From Alphaproteobacteria bacterium HGW-Alphaproteobacteria-4 (GTDB taxonomy: Bacteria > Pseudomonadota > Alphaproteobacteria > Rhodobacterales > Rhodobacteraceae): a stretch of DNA of 64,000 bases. Below are positions 1 through 10,928 of this stretch, in pieces (position 1 is the stretch's first letter; each line of letters starts with the position of its first letter). Below the pieces are notes generated by a model, which saw nothing but the letters and a program-made list of their open reading frames with translations, was not told the origin of the DNA and searched no databases. The stretch is taken from contig PHEE01000009.1 in assembly GCA_002842855.1 (NCBI GenBank), forward strand, positions 141,198 through 205,197, written 5' to 3'. The position numbers were made by a program, and so were the translations under genes.

Positions 1-298
1 CGGTGCCGAACAGCACCGATGTTTCCGCTTCGCCGGGACCGAAAGCATAGCGGGTGACGGCCTGGCCGGTGGTGCGCTCTTCCGCGATGCGCGCCGACAT
101 CACCTCGCCGCCGACATTCTGAAGCAGGTTCCGCCCCTCGAAGAAATAGGGAAACACCAGCCACGCCGACGCAAGCGCCAGTGTCATCAGCAACACGGTT
201 ACGAGCCCCGCTCCGCGCCAGATACCGCGTCCGCGTTTGCCGGACTCGCCCGCCTTGCCTACATCGGCAGCGTGGTGCGCTTCGGAGGCGTCTGTCAT
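1..298 (-). CDS. Unrecognised membrane-anchored protein, C-terminus cut off by window edge
   Basis: The first 99 residues are visible; the rest lies beyond the left edge. The ATG at 298 follows a good ribosome binding site (AGGAG, 8 bases upstream). A charged, Gly/Ala/His-rich cytoplasmic leader of about 30 residues is followed by one hydrophobic segment (about residues 32-54, ending WLVFPYFFEG) and then a polar, presumably periplasmic region. I do not recognise the family. Its promoter region carries an element nearly identical to the one in front of the NosR-type gene at 60.6-62.8 kb, which hints at a link to nitrogen-oxide or redox metabolism. That link rests only on the shared element. 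Confidence 0.6.
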   Translation of the reverse strand, partial: MTDASEAHHAADVGKAGESGKRGRGIWRGAGLVTVLLMTLALASAWLVFPYFFEGRNLLQNVGGEVMSARIAEERTTGQAVTRYAFGPGEAETSVLFGT

Positions 299-424
299 GG
301 TGTGACTCCTTGTGGTTTGGTCATGGCGGTGCCCCGGCCAGGGGCCAATGATGGCTTTGCGTTTGGCAGCGCAGGCGGCACAGCGCAACCGGGCGAAGTG
401 CCGCAGATCACATGTTCTAAAAAT

Positions 425-440
425 ATGCGGCATGTAACAT
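425..440. promoter_or_regulatory. Putative operator shared with the NosR-type promoter
   Basis: The sequence ATGCGGCATGTAACAT lies in the AT-rich divergent intergenic region (299-580), about 130 bp upstream of the left-edge gene. Its reverse complement matches 15 of 16 bases at 62902-62917, upstream of the NosR/NirI-type gene. It contains a near-palindrome CATGT-A-ACAT. Rrf2/NsrR-type and Crp/FNR-type regulators are the obvious candidates, but the element fits neither textbook consensus closely. The rest of 299-580 holds AT-rich promoter-like sequence and no further gene that I can support. Confidence 0.4.
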
Positions 441-580
441 ATTGGTAAGACTATATTTTAATGAACAGCTCATTCGCTGCATCCATATGTCGCAGACCAG
501 CACGGCGAAAAACATGAGACATTCAGTGCGACTTATGGCGGGCCACTTGCTGCTGATTGTTGGGCTTTGGAGAGCGCTGC

Positions 581-1354
581 GTGAATATTGCCGTTGCGAC
601 AAACCACCCGGTTGACGAATACGGCTTTCCCATTTCGGGGGAGCTTGAGGGTATCGACCGCGCCGGGATTACCGAGGTCAGCCTGCAATTGCTGCACAGC
701 TACGGTGTGACCATGCCGCAGGTGGTGGAGAATGCCGGGCACGCGCTGGCGCGGCTGGCATGCCGGCGCTTCTTTGGCGGCGACGTGTCGGGCAAATCCC
801 TGGTAGTGCTTGCGGGCAATGGCAATGTCGGCGCCGCGGTGCTCACCGCTGCGCGGCGGCTGCTGATCTGGGGCGCGTCGGTGCGGCTGGTAAGTGCGCG
901 CACGCAGCGCGCATCGCTCGGGTTGGCCGCGCGGCAATTGGCCGTTCTGGCGCGCCTCGGCATTGCCGTGCAAGACCCGCCGGCCGACGCGCCGGATTTG
1001 ATCATTGACGGGCTGACCGGGTATGACCCCGATGCCCTGCCCGACGGTCGCTGCGGCAAGTTGATCGAATGGGCCAATGCCACGCGGGCGCCGGTGCTCG
1101 CGTATGAATCCCCTGCCGGGGCATTTTCGCGCAGGCATGGCATCACCGCGATCCGGGCCACCGCAACCTTGATGGTGGGAATGCCGAAGACCCCGCTGAT
1201 GGCTCCTGCGGCGGCAACGCAGGTTGGCGCGCTCTATCTGGCCGATATTTCGATTCCGGCAGGCCTCTGGCAAGGCCTCGCCCACCCGTTGCATGCACCG
1301 TGCTATGCGCGGGGCGACATCCTGCGGGTGCTCCGGCCCGGCGAGATGGTCTGA
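581..1354 (+). CDS. YjeF N-terminal-domain protein (degenerate NAD(P)H-hydrate epimerase homologue)
   Basis: A stand-alone YjeF_N domain of about 257 residues with no fused kinase domain. GTG 581 is chosen because GGAG sits 8 bases upstream; an in-frame TTG at 557 has no such site. The family motif PQVVENAGHALARL and the Rossmann-like core are present. The glycine-rich loop, normally GxGNNGGDG and carrying the catalytic Asp, reads AGNGNVGAAV here, so the Asp is missing. The usual DIPSG motif reads YESPAGAF. Known members repair NAD(P)HX; this copy probably does not catalyse that reaction in the standard way. It precedes phoR by 92 bp on the same strand, with no evident functional connection. 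Confidence 0.65.
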   Translation: MNIAVATNHPVDEYGFPISGELEGIDRAGITEVSLQLLHSYGVTMPQVVENAGHALARLACRRFFGGDVSGKSLVVLAGNGNVGAAVLTAARRLLIWGASVRLVSARTQRASLGLAARQLAVLARLGIAVQDPPADAPDLIIDGLTGYDPDALPDGRCGKLIEWANATRAPVLAYESPAGAFSRRHGITAIRATATLMVGMPKTPLMAPAAATQVGALYLADISIPAGLWQGLAHPLHAPCYARGDILRVLRPGEMV

Positions 1355-1446
1355 GCGGGCAGGCCGTGGTTTGGCGCAACTAACTGCTGACCATCGCGCA
1401 AAACCTGCTATTCCCGTCAGCGAATGCGGGCGTTTGGGGGTCGGGC

Positions 1447-2487
1447 ATGGAAACCAGCTTTGTCGGCTCATTGCTCGAGGCAGTGCCGCAGCCGCTGCTG
1501 TTGATCGCCGATGACGCGCGCATCACGGCGGCAAATGCACCGGCGCGCGCATTGTTCGGGGCCGAGGTGGTCGGGCGGCATTACGCGCTGGCGCTGCGCC
1601 AGCCGGGGCCGCTTGCCGCGATCGAGGCGGCGCTTGCCGCAGGCCGCGAGGGCAGCGCGCAGCATGTGCAAAGCGACCGCAGCGGCGAAACCGTCTATCG
1701 GATGCACCTGCGCCCGGTGGCAGGCGAGGGGCGCCGTGGCGTGCTGGCGAGCTTCGAAGATGTCAGCGAGGCCGAGCAGATCGGCCAGTTCCGCCGCGAT
1801 TTCGTGGCGAATGTCAGCCACGAATTGCGCACCCCGCTGACCTCGCTTCTGGGGTTCATCGAAACCCTGCAAGGCCCCGCGAAGGATGACCCCAAGGCCC
1901 GCGCGCGGTTTCTGGCGGTGATGGCAGCCGAGGCCGAGCGGATGAACCGCCTCGTGCGCGACCTTTTACACCTGAGCCGGGTCGAGGCAGAAGAGCGGGT
2001 GCGCCCGGCCGCGCCCGTCGATCTGGCGGCGGTGCTTGCCAGCGTTGCCGAAACGCTGCGGCCGATGGCCGAGCGCGCGGGGGGGCAGATTGTGAGGGCA
2101 GGCGAGGCGGGCCCGGCATGGCTGCGCGGCGACGCCGACCAGCTTGCGCAGGTGTTCCAGAACCTCGTTGAAAACGCGGTGAAATATGGTGGCGAAGGGG
2201 GGCCGGTGGCGATAACCCTGCGCCGCGTGCCGCACGATGAAAACCTGCGCGTGCCGGCCTTCGCGGTGGATGTGACCGACCAGGGCGAAGGCATCGCGCC
2301 CGAGCATATTCCGCGCCTGACCGAACGCTTTTACCGTGTCGATTCCCACCGCTCGCGCGCCGAAGGCGGCACCGGGCTGGGGCTTGCGATCGTCAAGCAC
2401 ATCGTGCAGCGCCACCGTGGCAGGCTTGCCATCACCAGCGCACCGGGCAGCGGCGCGACCTTCACCGTGGTTTTGCCTGCCCAATAG
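1447..2487 (+). CDS. phoR: Phosphate regulon sensor histidine kinase PhoR
   Basis: 346 residues. An N-terminal PAS-like region (about 8-110) is followed by the HisKA domain with H-box VSHELRTPLTS (His125), then N-box QNLVENAVKYG, G1 DQGEGIA, F-box ERFYRVD and G2 GGTGLGLAI of the HATPase. Unlike E. coli PhoR there is no hydrophobic membrane segment, so the kinase should be soluble or associate with the membrane through PstSCAB-PhoU. Its response regulator phoB is six genes downstream, with the whole pst transporter between them. In the known system PhoR phosphorylates PhoB when phosphate is scarce and PhoU-PstB restrain it. The product assignment is firm because of the context. Confidence 0.93.
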   Translation: METSFVGSLLEAVPQPLLLIADDARITAANAPARALFGAEVVGRHYALALRQPGPLAAIEAALAAGREGSAQHVQSDRSGETVYRMHLRPVAGEGRRGVLASFEDVSEAEQIGQFRRDFVANVSHELRTPLTSLLGFIETLQGPAKDDPKARARFLAVMAAEAERMNRLVRDLLHLSRVEAEERVRPAAPVDLAAVLASVAETLRPMAERAGGQIVRAGEAGPAWLRGDADQLAQVFQNLVENAVKYGGEGGPVAITLRRVPHDENLRVPAFAVDVTDQGEGIAPEHIPRLTERFYRVDSHRSRAEGGTGLGLAIVKHIVQRHRGRLAITSAPGSGATFTVVLPAQ

Positions 2488-2501
2488 CACACCAGCCTGG
2501 A

Positions 2502-2530
2502 GTGTCATGTTCCTGTTACAGAACTGTCGC
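2502..2530 (+). promoter_or_regulatory. Pho box upstream of pstS (three heptamer repeats)
   Basis: Three direct heptamers, GTGTCAT, CTGTTAC and CTGTCGC, begin at 2502, 2513 and 2524, giving exact 11-bp spacing with 4-base spacers. This is the PhoB-binding arrangement (CTGTCAT-N4 repeats). It ends about 70 bp before the pstS start, in the gap between phoR and pstS, and so gives pstS its own phosphate-starvation promoter. Confidence 0.85.
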
Positions 2531-2603
2531 AAAAGCATTGCGCGCCCGCACTAGGGATGCCGCGAGACCGCCATCCGGGCGGTCCTGATGACAGGAGAAC
2601 GTG

Positions 2604-3650
2604 ATGCCCCATTTCAAACTCACCGTCTCGGCGCTGGCGCTGGTTGCAGTTTCGGCCACCGCGGCCGCCGCACGCGATCAGGTGCGCGTGGTCGGCTCGT
2701 CGACCGTGTTTCCCTATGCGCAGGCGGTGGCGGAAGACTTTGCCAACGTGACCGGCAAGCCCTCGCCGGTGATCGAATCGACCGGCACTGGCGGCGGCTT
2801 CAAGCTGTTCTGCGAAGGTGTTGGCGAGGACAAGGCCGACATCACCGGCGCCTCGCGCGCAATCAAGAAATCGGAATTCGAACTTTGCGCCAAGAACGGC
2901 GTGACCGACATCACCGAGGTTCTGATCGGCTACGATGGTCTCAGCCTTGCCGTGTCGCGGGCCAGCACGTTCGACTGGGCGCTAACTGAAAAGCAGATCT
3001 ATCAAGCCCTTGCCGCCGAAACCGACGTGGGCGGCGCCTGGGTTGCAAACCCCTACAAGAAATGGTCCGAGATCGACCCAAGCCTGCCCGATGTTGCAAT
3101 TCTGGCCTATGGCCCGCCGCCCACCTCGGGCACCCGCGATGCCTTTGTCGAACTGGTCATGCATGACGGCTGCAAGCAGCTAGACTTCTACAAGGCGCTG
3201 CCCGCCGACAAGCAGGCAGCCTTCCTCACCGATAGCTGCTCGCGGATGCGGCAGGATGGGCCGTTCGTGGAAGCGGGCGAGAATGACAACCTGATCGTGC
3301 AGCGGATCGAGGCCGATACCAACGCGGTCGGCATTTTCGGCTACTCGTTTCTCTATGAGAACGCCGACAAGCTGGCAGGCATTCCGGTTGATGGCGTGGC
3401 CCCCAGCCCCGAAACCATCGCAGATTTCAGCTACGGCGTGGCGCGCCCGCTTTTCATCTACATCAAGAACGCGCACCGTGGCGTGATCCCCGGCCTTGTT
3501 GAATTCGTTGACGAGTTCGTTTCGGATGCCGCCATGGGCGATGGCGGCTATCTGCAAGAGCGCGGGCTGACCGTGCTTGCGCCCGAAAAACTGGCCGAAG
3601 TGCAGGCCGCTGCGACCGCTGCCGCGCCGCTGGCGGCCCCGGCGAAGTGA
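2604..3650 (+). CDS. pstS: Phosphate ABC transporter substrate-binding protein PstS
   Basis: Periplasmic phosphate-binding protein of 348 residues. A signal peptide (about residues 1-23, ending TAAAA) precedes the mature start RDQVRVVGSSTVFPYAQ, where the SSTVFP loop is a phosphate-binding element of this family. STGTGGGFKLFCEG and PPPTSGTRDAFVELV are further ligand-loop motifs. ATG 2604 is preferred over GTG 2601 because AGGAGA (2593-2598) is too close to the GTG. It is the first gene behind the Pho box and is followed by a hairpin that would favour high PstS over the membrane subunits. Confidence 0.95.
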   Translation: MPHFKLTVSALALVAVSATAAAARDQVRVVGSSTVFPYAQAVAEDFANVTGKPSPVIESTGTGGGFKLFCEGVGEDKADITGASRAIKKSEFELCAKNGVTDITEVLIGYDGLSLAVSRASTFDWALTEKQIYQALAAETDVGGAWVANPYKKWSEIDPSLPDVAILAYGPPPTSGTRDAFVELVMHDGCKQLDFYKALPADKQAAFLTDSCSRMRQDGPFVEAGENDNLIVQRIEADTNAVGIFGYSFLYENADKLAGIPVDGVAPSPETIADFSYGVARPLFIYIKNAHRGVIPGLVEFVDEFVSDAAMGDGGYLQERGLTVLAPEKLAEVQAAATAAAPLAAPAK

Positions 3651-3658
3651 TGCAAACC

Positions 3659-3693
3659 GCCGCCCGCGCCTTGCAGCGCGGGCGGCCCCTTTT
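3659..3693 (+). terminator. Hairpin between pstS and pstC (attenuating terminator)
   Basis: A perfect 11-bp GC-only stem (GCCGCCCGCGC, 3659-3669, paired with 3676-3686) has a 6-base loop and is followed by CCC and TTTT. The T-run is short, so partial termination or 3'-end protection of the pstS message is likelier than full stop. This would match the usual need for excess binding protein. Confidence 0.65.
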
Positions 3694-3708
3694 GATGCAT
3701 GAGCTGCC

Positions 3709-5085
3709 ATGACCCTTGCTGCCTTCCTGCTTTTGTTCCTTGCCAGCCTCGCGGGCTGGGCCTGGAACCGCCGTGCCGCAGCGGCGCTTTGGCGGGGCGG
3801 GGCGCGGCTGCATTCCTTGCCAAGCTATCATGGCGGCACGGCGGCATTGGCAGTGGCGGTGCCTGGCCTTGCGCTCATCCTCGTATGGCTGGCGCTGCAA
3901 GGTGCGGTGATCGACTGGCTGTTGCTGGCGTCGTTGCCCGAGGCGGCTACTGCGGCGCTGGAGCCGGGCGCGCGCGCACTGCTGCAATCGGAAATCGCCT
4001 CGCTTGCGCGCGGGCAGGTGTTTGGCACCCCCGAACCGTGGAAACTTGCGGCCGCCGCGCATCTGGTCGCACTCGGCCAGACTTCGCGCGCGCTGTTGCT
4101 GGGCGCCGTGGCGCTGGCCTCTGGGCTGGCGCTTTTTGCCGCGCACAGGCGCGTGGCCGCCGCCTTTCGTGCCCGCCAGAATGTCGAGCGCATCCTGCTT
4201 GGGCTGATGATCGGCTGCGCGCTGGTGGCGATCTTCACCACCATCGGCATTGTTGCCTCGCTCGCGGTCGAAAGCGCGCGGTTCTTCTCGATGGTGCCGG
4301 TGACCGAGTTCCTGTTTGGCACCGCGTGGGAGCCGCAGATACCGATCCGCGCCGATCAGGTGGCGGGGGCGGGGGCTTTTGGCTGGCTGCCGGTCATTCT
4401 GGGCACCGTGGTCATTACCGCAATCGCGGTGGGCTTCGCGGTGCCGGTGGGGCTGTTGTCGGCCGTTTATCTTAACGAATTCGCCTCGCCCCGGCTGCGC
4501 GCGGTGGCCAAGCCGCTGCTGGAGATGCTCGCGGGGATTCCGACGGTGGTTTACGGGTTTTTCGCGGTGCTGACGGTGGCGCCCGCGCTGCGCGGCTTTG
4601 CGGCGGGCTGGGGCATCGAGGTGGCACCCAACACCGCGCTGGTGGCGGGCGGGGTGATGGGGATCATGCTGATACCCTTCATCGCCTCGTTTGCCGATGA
4701 TGCGCTGGCGGCGGTGCCGCGCGCCCTGCGCGATGGCAGCCTTGCGCTTGGCGCAACCCGGGCCGAGACGATGACCAAGGTTCTTATCCCCGCCGCCATT
4801 CCCGGCATCGCCGGGGGGGTGCTGCTGGCCGTCAGCCGTGCGGTGGGCGAAACCATGATCGTGGTGATGGCCGCCGGTCTGATCGCGCGCATGACCATCA
4901 ACCCGCTCGACAGCGTCACCACGGTAACGGTGCAGATCGTGACCCTGCTGATCGGCGACACCTCGTTTGACAACCCCAAGACGCTCGCGGCGTTTGCGCT
5001 GGGGCTGATGCTGTTTCTGGTGACGCTGGCGATCAATGTGCTGGCGCTGCGGCTGGTGCGCAAATACCGCGAAATCTATGACTGA
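3709..5085 (+). CDS. pstC: Phosphate ABC transporter permease PstC
   Basis: 458-residue inner-membrane permease. The N-terminal third contains two hydrophobic segments and a long periplasmic insert, a size typical of alphaproteobacterial PstC. The C-terminal binding-protein-dependent transport domain (about 235-450) has the EAA-loop region around DGSLALGATRAETMTKVLIPAAIPGI that contacts PstB. It pairs with PstA to form the channel. pstA starts 7 bases after the stop. Confidence 0.93.
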   Translation: MTLAAFLLLFLASLAGWAWNRRAAAALWRGGARLHSLPSYHGGTAALAVAVPGLALILVWLALQGAVIDWLLLASLPEAATAALEPGARALLQSEIASLARGQVFGTPEPWKLAAAAHLVALGQTSRALLLGAVALASGLALFAAHRRVAAAFRARQNVERILLGLMIGCALVAIFTTIGIVASLAVESARFFSMVPVTEFLFGTAWEPQIPIRADQVAGAGAFGWLPVILGTVVITAIAVGFAVPVGLLSAVYLNEFASPRLRAVAKPLLEMLAGIPTVVYGFFAVLTVAPALRGFAAGWGIEVAPNTALVAGGVMGIMLIPFIASFADDALAAVPRALRDGSLALGATRAETMTKVLIPAAIPGIAGGVLLAVSRAVGETMIVVMAAGLIARMTINPLDSVTTVTVQIVTLLIGDTSFDNPKTLAAFALGLMLFLVTLAINVLALRLVRKYREIYD

Positions 5086-5092
5086 GGGGCAT

Positions 5093-6340
5093 ATGGCACA
5101 TTTCAACCCGAGCCTGCTGCGCCGCCGCCGCCGCAACGAGGTGGTATTGCGCAGCCTTGGCTTTGGCGCATTGGCGCTGGCTGCGCTGATGCTGGCGCTG
5201 CTGGTCGGGTCGCTGGTTTCGACCGGCTGGCAGGCCTTTACGCAAACCCATATCCGCATGGAATTTCCGGTCACCGCCGAGCGGGTGAAGCCGGATGACA
5301 TCGCCAAGGGCAACTTCCGCGCCCTGGTGCAGGATGCGATGCAGGCGGCGCTGCCGGGCCTGCCCGCGCCCGAGGCGCGCAAGCTGGCAGCGATGCTTTC
5401 CAACGCCGCGCAGTTCCGGTTGCGCGATGCGGTGCTGGCCGACCCCGCGCTGATCGGCCGAACCGTCACCCTGACGGTGCCGGTATCCGACCCCTACGAC
5501 CAGCTTGCCAAGGGCCAGATCGACCGCGCTACCCCCGAGGCCAACCGCCGCCTGAAGGATACCGAGGTAGCGGCGTTTGACACGCTTGCCGCCGAAGGCC
5601 GGGTCAGCCAGCCGCTGAACTGGGCACTGCTGACCAACGCCGATTCGCGCTTTCCCGAACTAGCGGGCCTGCGCGGCGCTTTGGTCGGCTCGTTCTACGC
5701 GCTTGCCACCTGTTTTCTGCTGGCTTTTCCTCTGGGTATTGGTGCTGCGATCTATCTTGAGGAATTCGCACCGAAAAACCGCCTGAGCGACATCATCGAA
5801 ATCAACATCAACAACCTTGCGGCGGTGCCTTCGGTGGTGTTCGGCCTCTTGGCGCTGGCGGTGTTTCTGGGGTGGTTCGGCATGCCGCGATCTTCGCCTT
5901 TCGTGGGCGGGTTGACGCTGGCGCTGATGACCCTGCCGACCATCATCATTGCCACCCGTGCTGCCCTCAAGGCGGTGCCGCCGAGCATCCGCGAGGCTGC
6001 CTTGGGCATTGGCGCCTCGCGCCAGCAGGTGGTGTTTCACCATGTGCTGCCGCTCGCCATGCCCGGCATCCTGACCGGCACCATCATCGGGCTGGCACAG
6101 GCACTGGGCGAAACCGCGCCCCTGTTGCTGATCGGCATGAACGCCTTCATCACCGCCAGCCCGGCCACGCCGTTTGATGCCTCGACCGCCCTGCCCACCC
6201 AGATCTTCCTTTGGGCCGACAGCCCCGAGCGCGGCTTTGCCGCACGCACTTCGGCGGCAATCCTCGTGCTGCTGGCCTTCCTCGCCGCGATGAACGCGCT
6301 GGCGATCTTTCTGCGCGCAAGGTTCGAGCGCAAATGGTAA
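5093..6340 (+). CDS. pstA: Phosphate ABC transporter permease PstA
   Basis: 415-residue permease, the long alphaproteobacterial form. One membrane segment (about 20-45) precedes a large periplasmic stretch (50-185), then the transport domain with five further hydrophobic segments. The EAA-type loop is [24 protein letters not shown] 5093 follows GAGGGG by 3 to 5 bases; an in-frame ATG at 5078 overlapping the pstC stop region is possible but lacks its own ribosome site. Confidence 0.92.
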   Translation: MAHFNPSLLRRRRRNEVVLRSLGFGALALAALMLALLVGSLVSTGWQAFTQTHIRMEFPVTAERVKPDDIAKGNFRALVQDAMQAALPGLPAPEARKLAAMLSNAAQFRLRDAVLADPALIGRTVTLTVPVSDPYDQLAKGQIDRATPEANRRLKDTEVAAFDTLAAEGRVSQPLNWALLTNADSRFPELAGLRGALVGSFYALATCFLLAFPLGIGAAIYLEEFAPKNRLSDIIEININNLAAVPSVVFGLLALAVFLGWFGMPRSSPFVGGLTLALMTLPTIIIATRAALKAVPPSIREAALGIGASRQQVVFHHVLPLAMPGILTGTIIGLAQALGETAPLLLIGMNAFITASPATPFDASTALPTQIFLWADSPERGFAARTSAAILVLLAFLAAMNALAIFLRARFERKW

Positions 6341-6354
6341 CCCCGGAGACCCCG

Positions 6355-7119
6355 ATGCAAACGCCGTCGAAAATCAGCGCCCAGGGCGTGAATGTGCACT
6401 ACGGCACCACGCAGGCGCTGAAAGATGTGAGCGTGGAGATTGCGCCCGCCACGGTGACCGCTTTCATCGGCCCTTCGGGCTGCGGCAAGTCGACCTTTCT
6501 GCGCTGCCTGAACCGGATGAACGACACCATCGCGGGCTGCCGCGTGCAAGGGCGCATCACGCTGGACGGGCAAGATATCTACGCGCCTTCGGTGGACCCG
6601 GTGCAACTGCGCGCGCAGGTGGGCATGGTGTTTCAAAAACCCAACCCGTTCCCGAAGTCGATCTACGAGAATGTGGCCTACGGCCCGCGCATCCATGGCC
6701 TTGCGCGCGGGCGGGTGGAACTCGACGAGATTGTTGAAAAATCGCTGCGCCGCGCGGCGCTTTGGGGCGAGGTGAAAGACCGGCTCGACGCCCCCGGCAC
6801 CGGGCTTTCGGGCGGCCAGCAGCAGCGGCTTTGCATTGCACGCGCCATTGCCACCGCGCCCGAAGTGTTGCTGATGGATGAGCCTTGCAGCGCGCTCGAC
6901 CCCATTGCCACCGCGCAGGTTGAGGAATTGATCGACGAGTTGCGCGCCACCTTCGCGGTGGTGATCGTGACCCATTCGATGCAACAGGCCGCGCGCGTCA
7001 GCCAGAAAACCGCGTTCTTCCACCTCGGGTCGCTGGTGGAGTTTGGCGAAACCGGGCAGATATTCACCACCCCGCGCGATCCGCGCACCGAAAGCTACAT
7101 CACCGGCCGGATCGGCTGA
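6355..7119 (+). CDS. pstB: Phosphate ABC transporter ATPase PstB
   Basis: 254-residue ABC ATPase. Walker A is GPSGCGKST, followed by the PstB-typical LRCLNRMND; the signature is [16 protein letters not shown], Walker [13 protein letters not shown] and the switch His is in [17 protein letters not shown] 6355 has GGAG 6 bases upstream; an ATG at 6334 inside pstA is less likely. It energises PstCA and, in the known system, relays transporter state to PhoU/PhoR. Confidence 0.96.
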   Translation: MQTPSKISAQGVNVHYGTTQALKDVSVEIAPATVTAFIGPSGCGKSTFLRCLNRMNDTIAGCRVQGRITLDGQDIYAPSVDPVQLRAQVGMVFQKPNPFPKSIYENVAYGPRIHGLARGRVELDEIVEKSLRRAALWGEVKDRLDAPGTGLSGGQQQRLCIARAIATAPEVLLMDEPCSALDPIATAQVEELIDELRATFAVVIVTHSMQQAARVSQKTAFFHLGSLVEFGETGQIFTTPRDPRTESYITGRIG

Positions 7120-7130
7120 GGGAGAGCACC

Positions 7131-7847
7131 ATGAGCCACGAACATATCGCCGCCGCCTTTGACCGAGACCTTGAGCGCATTCAGGCGCTGGTGATGAAAA
7201 TGGGCGGGCTGGCCGAAGCCGCGCTTAACGATGCCGCGATGGCGCTTGAGGCGCGCGATGGCGAACTTGCCGCGCAGGTGCGGGCTGGCGATGCAACGCT
7301 TGATGCGCTGGAAGAGGAAATCAACGTGGAATGCGCCCGGCTGATCGCGTTGCGCGCCCCCACGGCAGGCGACCTGCGCACCATCCTTACGGTGATGAAG
7401 GTTGCGGCGGCGCTGGAACGCTGCGGCGATTATGCCAAGAACCTTGCCAAGCGGTCGCTGGTGCTGGCCGACCTGCCGCGCGTTGAAGGCGCGGCGGGGT
7501 CGATCCGGCGGATGGCGCGGCAGGTCGGGCAACTCTTGCGTGACGCGCTTGATGCCTATGCGCGCCGCGATGCCGACCTTGCGCGCGAGGTGCGGGCGCG
7601 CGACGAAGAGGTGGATCAGATGTATGGCGCGCTGTTTCGCGAGTTCGTGACCCATATGATGGCCGACCCGCGGCTGATTTCGCCCTGCCTGCATCTGCAT
7701 TTCATCGCCAAGAACATCGAGCGCGTCGGCGACCACGCCACCGGCATTGCCGAACAGGTGATTTACCTGGTCTCGGGCATGCTGCCCGATGAGGTGCGGC
7801 GCAAGGATGAGGGCGCGACCCTTGGCCAGCCGGGCAGGGGGGTGTAA
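7131..7847 (+). CDS. phoU: Phosphate signalling protein PhoU
   Basis: 238 residues in two helical-bundle repeats, each with the PhoU metal-binding signature: ERCGDYAKNLAKRS near residue 100 and ERVGDHATGIAEQ near residue 205 (E-x2-D-x3-N/T type). PhoU couples the Pst transporter to PhoR and keeps the kinase in phosphatase mode when phosphate is plentiful. GGGAGAG precedes the ATG, and its stop overlaps the phoB start (TAATGG), indicating translational coupling. Confidence 0.95.
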   Translation: MSHEHIAAAFDRDLERIQALVMKMGGLAEAALNDAAMALEARDGELAAQVRAGDATLDALEEEINVECARLIALRAPTAGDLRTILTVMKVAAALERCGDYAKNLAKRSLVLADLPRVEGAAGSIRRMARQVGQLLRDALDAYARRDADLAREVRARDEEVDQMYGALFREFVTHMMADPRLISPCLHLHFIAKNIERVGDHATGIAEQVIYLVSGMLPDEVRRKDEGATLGQPGRGV

Positions 7848-8536
7848 TGGCCACCGGGCGCGCCACCGTGCTGCTGGTTGAAGACGAACCGTCGCAGCGC
7901 GAACTTCTGGCCTATAACCTCGAATCCGAGGGTTACGAGGTTATCACCGCCACCAATGGCGAAGAGGCGCTGCTGCTGGTAGGCGAGCGCACCCCCGATC
8001 TGGTGGTGCTTGACTGGATGATGCCGCAGGTCTCGGGGCTGGAGGTCTGCCGCCGCCTGAAGGCGCGGGTGGCCACGCGCGAATTGCCCGTGCTGATGCT
8101 GTCGGCGCGTTCTGAAGAGGCCGACAAGGTGCGCGGGCTGGAAACCGGCGCCGATGATTATGTGAGCAAGCCTTATGCGCTGGCCGAACTGATGGCGCGC
8201 ATCCGCGCCTTGTTGCGCCGCACCCGCCCCGCCGCCGTGGGGCAGACGCTGGAATGGGGCGACATCCGGCTCGATCCCGAAACGCACCGCGTCACGCGCG
8301 CCGATGTGGGTCTGAAACTCGGGCCGACCGAGTTTCGCCTGCTCGCCACCTTTCTGGAACGCCCCGGCCGGGTCTGGAGCCGCGAGCAATTGCTCGACCG
8401 GGTCTGGGGGCGCGAGATCTATGTTGATACCCGCACCGTCGATGTGCATGTGGGGCGCCTGCGCAAGGCGCTTGCCCGCGCCGGCGGCACTGACCCGATT
8501 CGCACTGTGCGCGGCGCGGGCTATGCACTGGGGTAG
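7847..8536 (+). CDS. phoB: Phosphate regulon response regulator PhoB
   Basis: 229 residues. The receiver domain (about 6-120) has acidic residues VEDEP, the phosphoacceptor in VVLDWMMP and Lys in VSKPYALAEL. An OmpR/PhoB winged-helix domain (about 130-228) ends with the recognition helix and wing TRTVDVHVGRLRKAL and TVRGAGYAL. The last gene of the phosphate operon, it is the expected binder of the Pho box at 2502-2530. Convergent katG follows after 41 bp with no clear terminator between them. Confidence 0.95.
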   Translation: MATGRATVLLVEDEPSQRELLAYNLESEGYEVITATNGEEALLLVGERTPDLVVLDWMMPQVSGLEVCRRLKARVATRELPVLMLSARSEEADKVRGLETGADDYVSKPYALAELMARIRALLRRTRPAAVGQTLEWGDIRLDPETHRVTRADVGLKLGPTEFRLLATFLERPGRVWSREQLLDRVWGREIYVDTRTVDVHVGRLRKALARAGGTDPIRTVRGAGYALG

Positions 8537-8577
8537 GTCGGGCGCGGCGCCGATGGCACCGCACCCGCAGTTCGTGC

Positions 8578-10803
<2,226 letters not shown>

Positions 10804-10875
10804 CTATCTGGGTGCGCCGGGCCGCGCGTTCCAGCCCTGCCATGTGCTACATGCTTGCTGCGCGACCTTTACCCG

Positions 10876-10922
10876 AGCTTGTCCATTAGATAAAGTTTGA
10901 TGATCTGATGATTGGATAAGCT
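10876..10922. promoter_or_regulatory. Putative OxyR operator between katG and oxyR
   Basis: An imperfect 47-bp dyad: AGCTTGTCCATT at the left arm and, reading back from the right, AGCTTATCCAAT. The length agrees with the extended footprint of an OxyR tetramer, and the position between katG and oxyR, just upstream of the oxyR start at 10929, suits control of both genes. The assignment follows from context; the arms were aligned by eye. Confidence 0.55.
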
Positions 10923-10928
10923 GCCATT

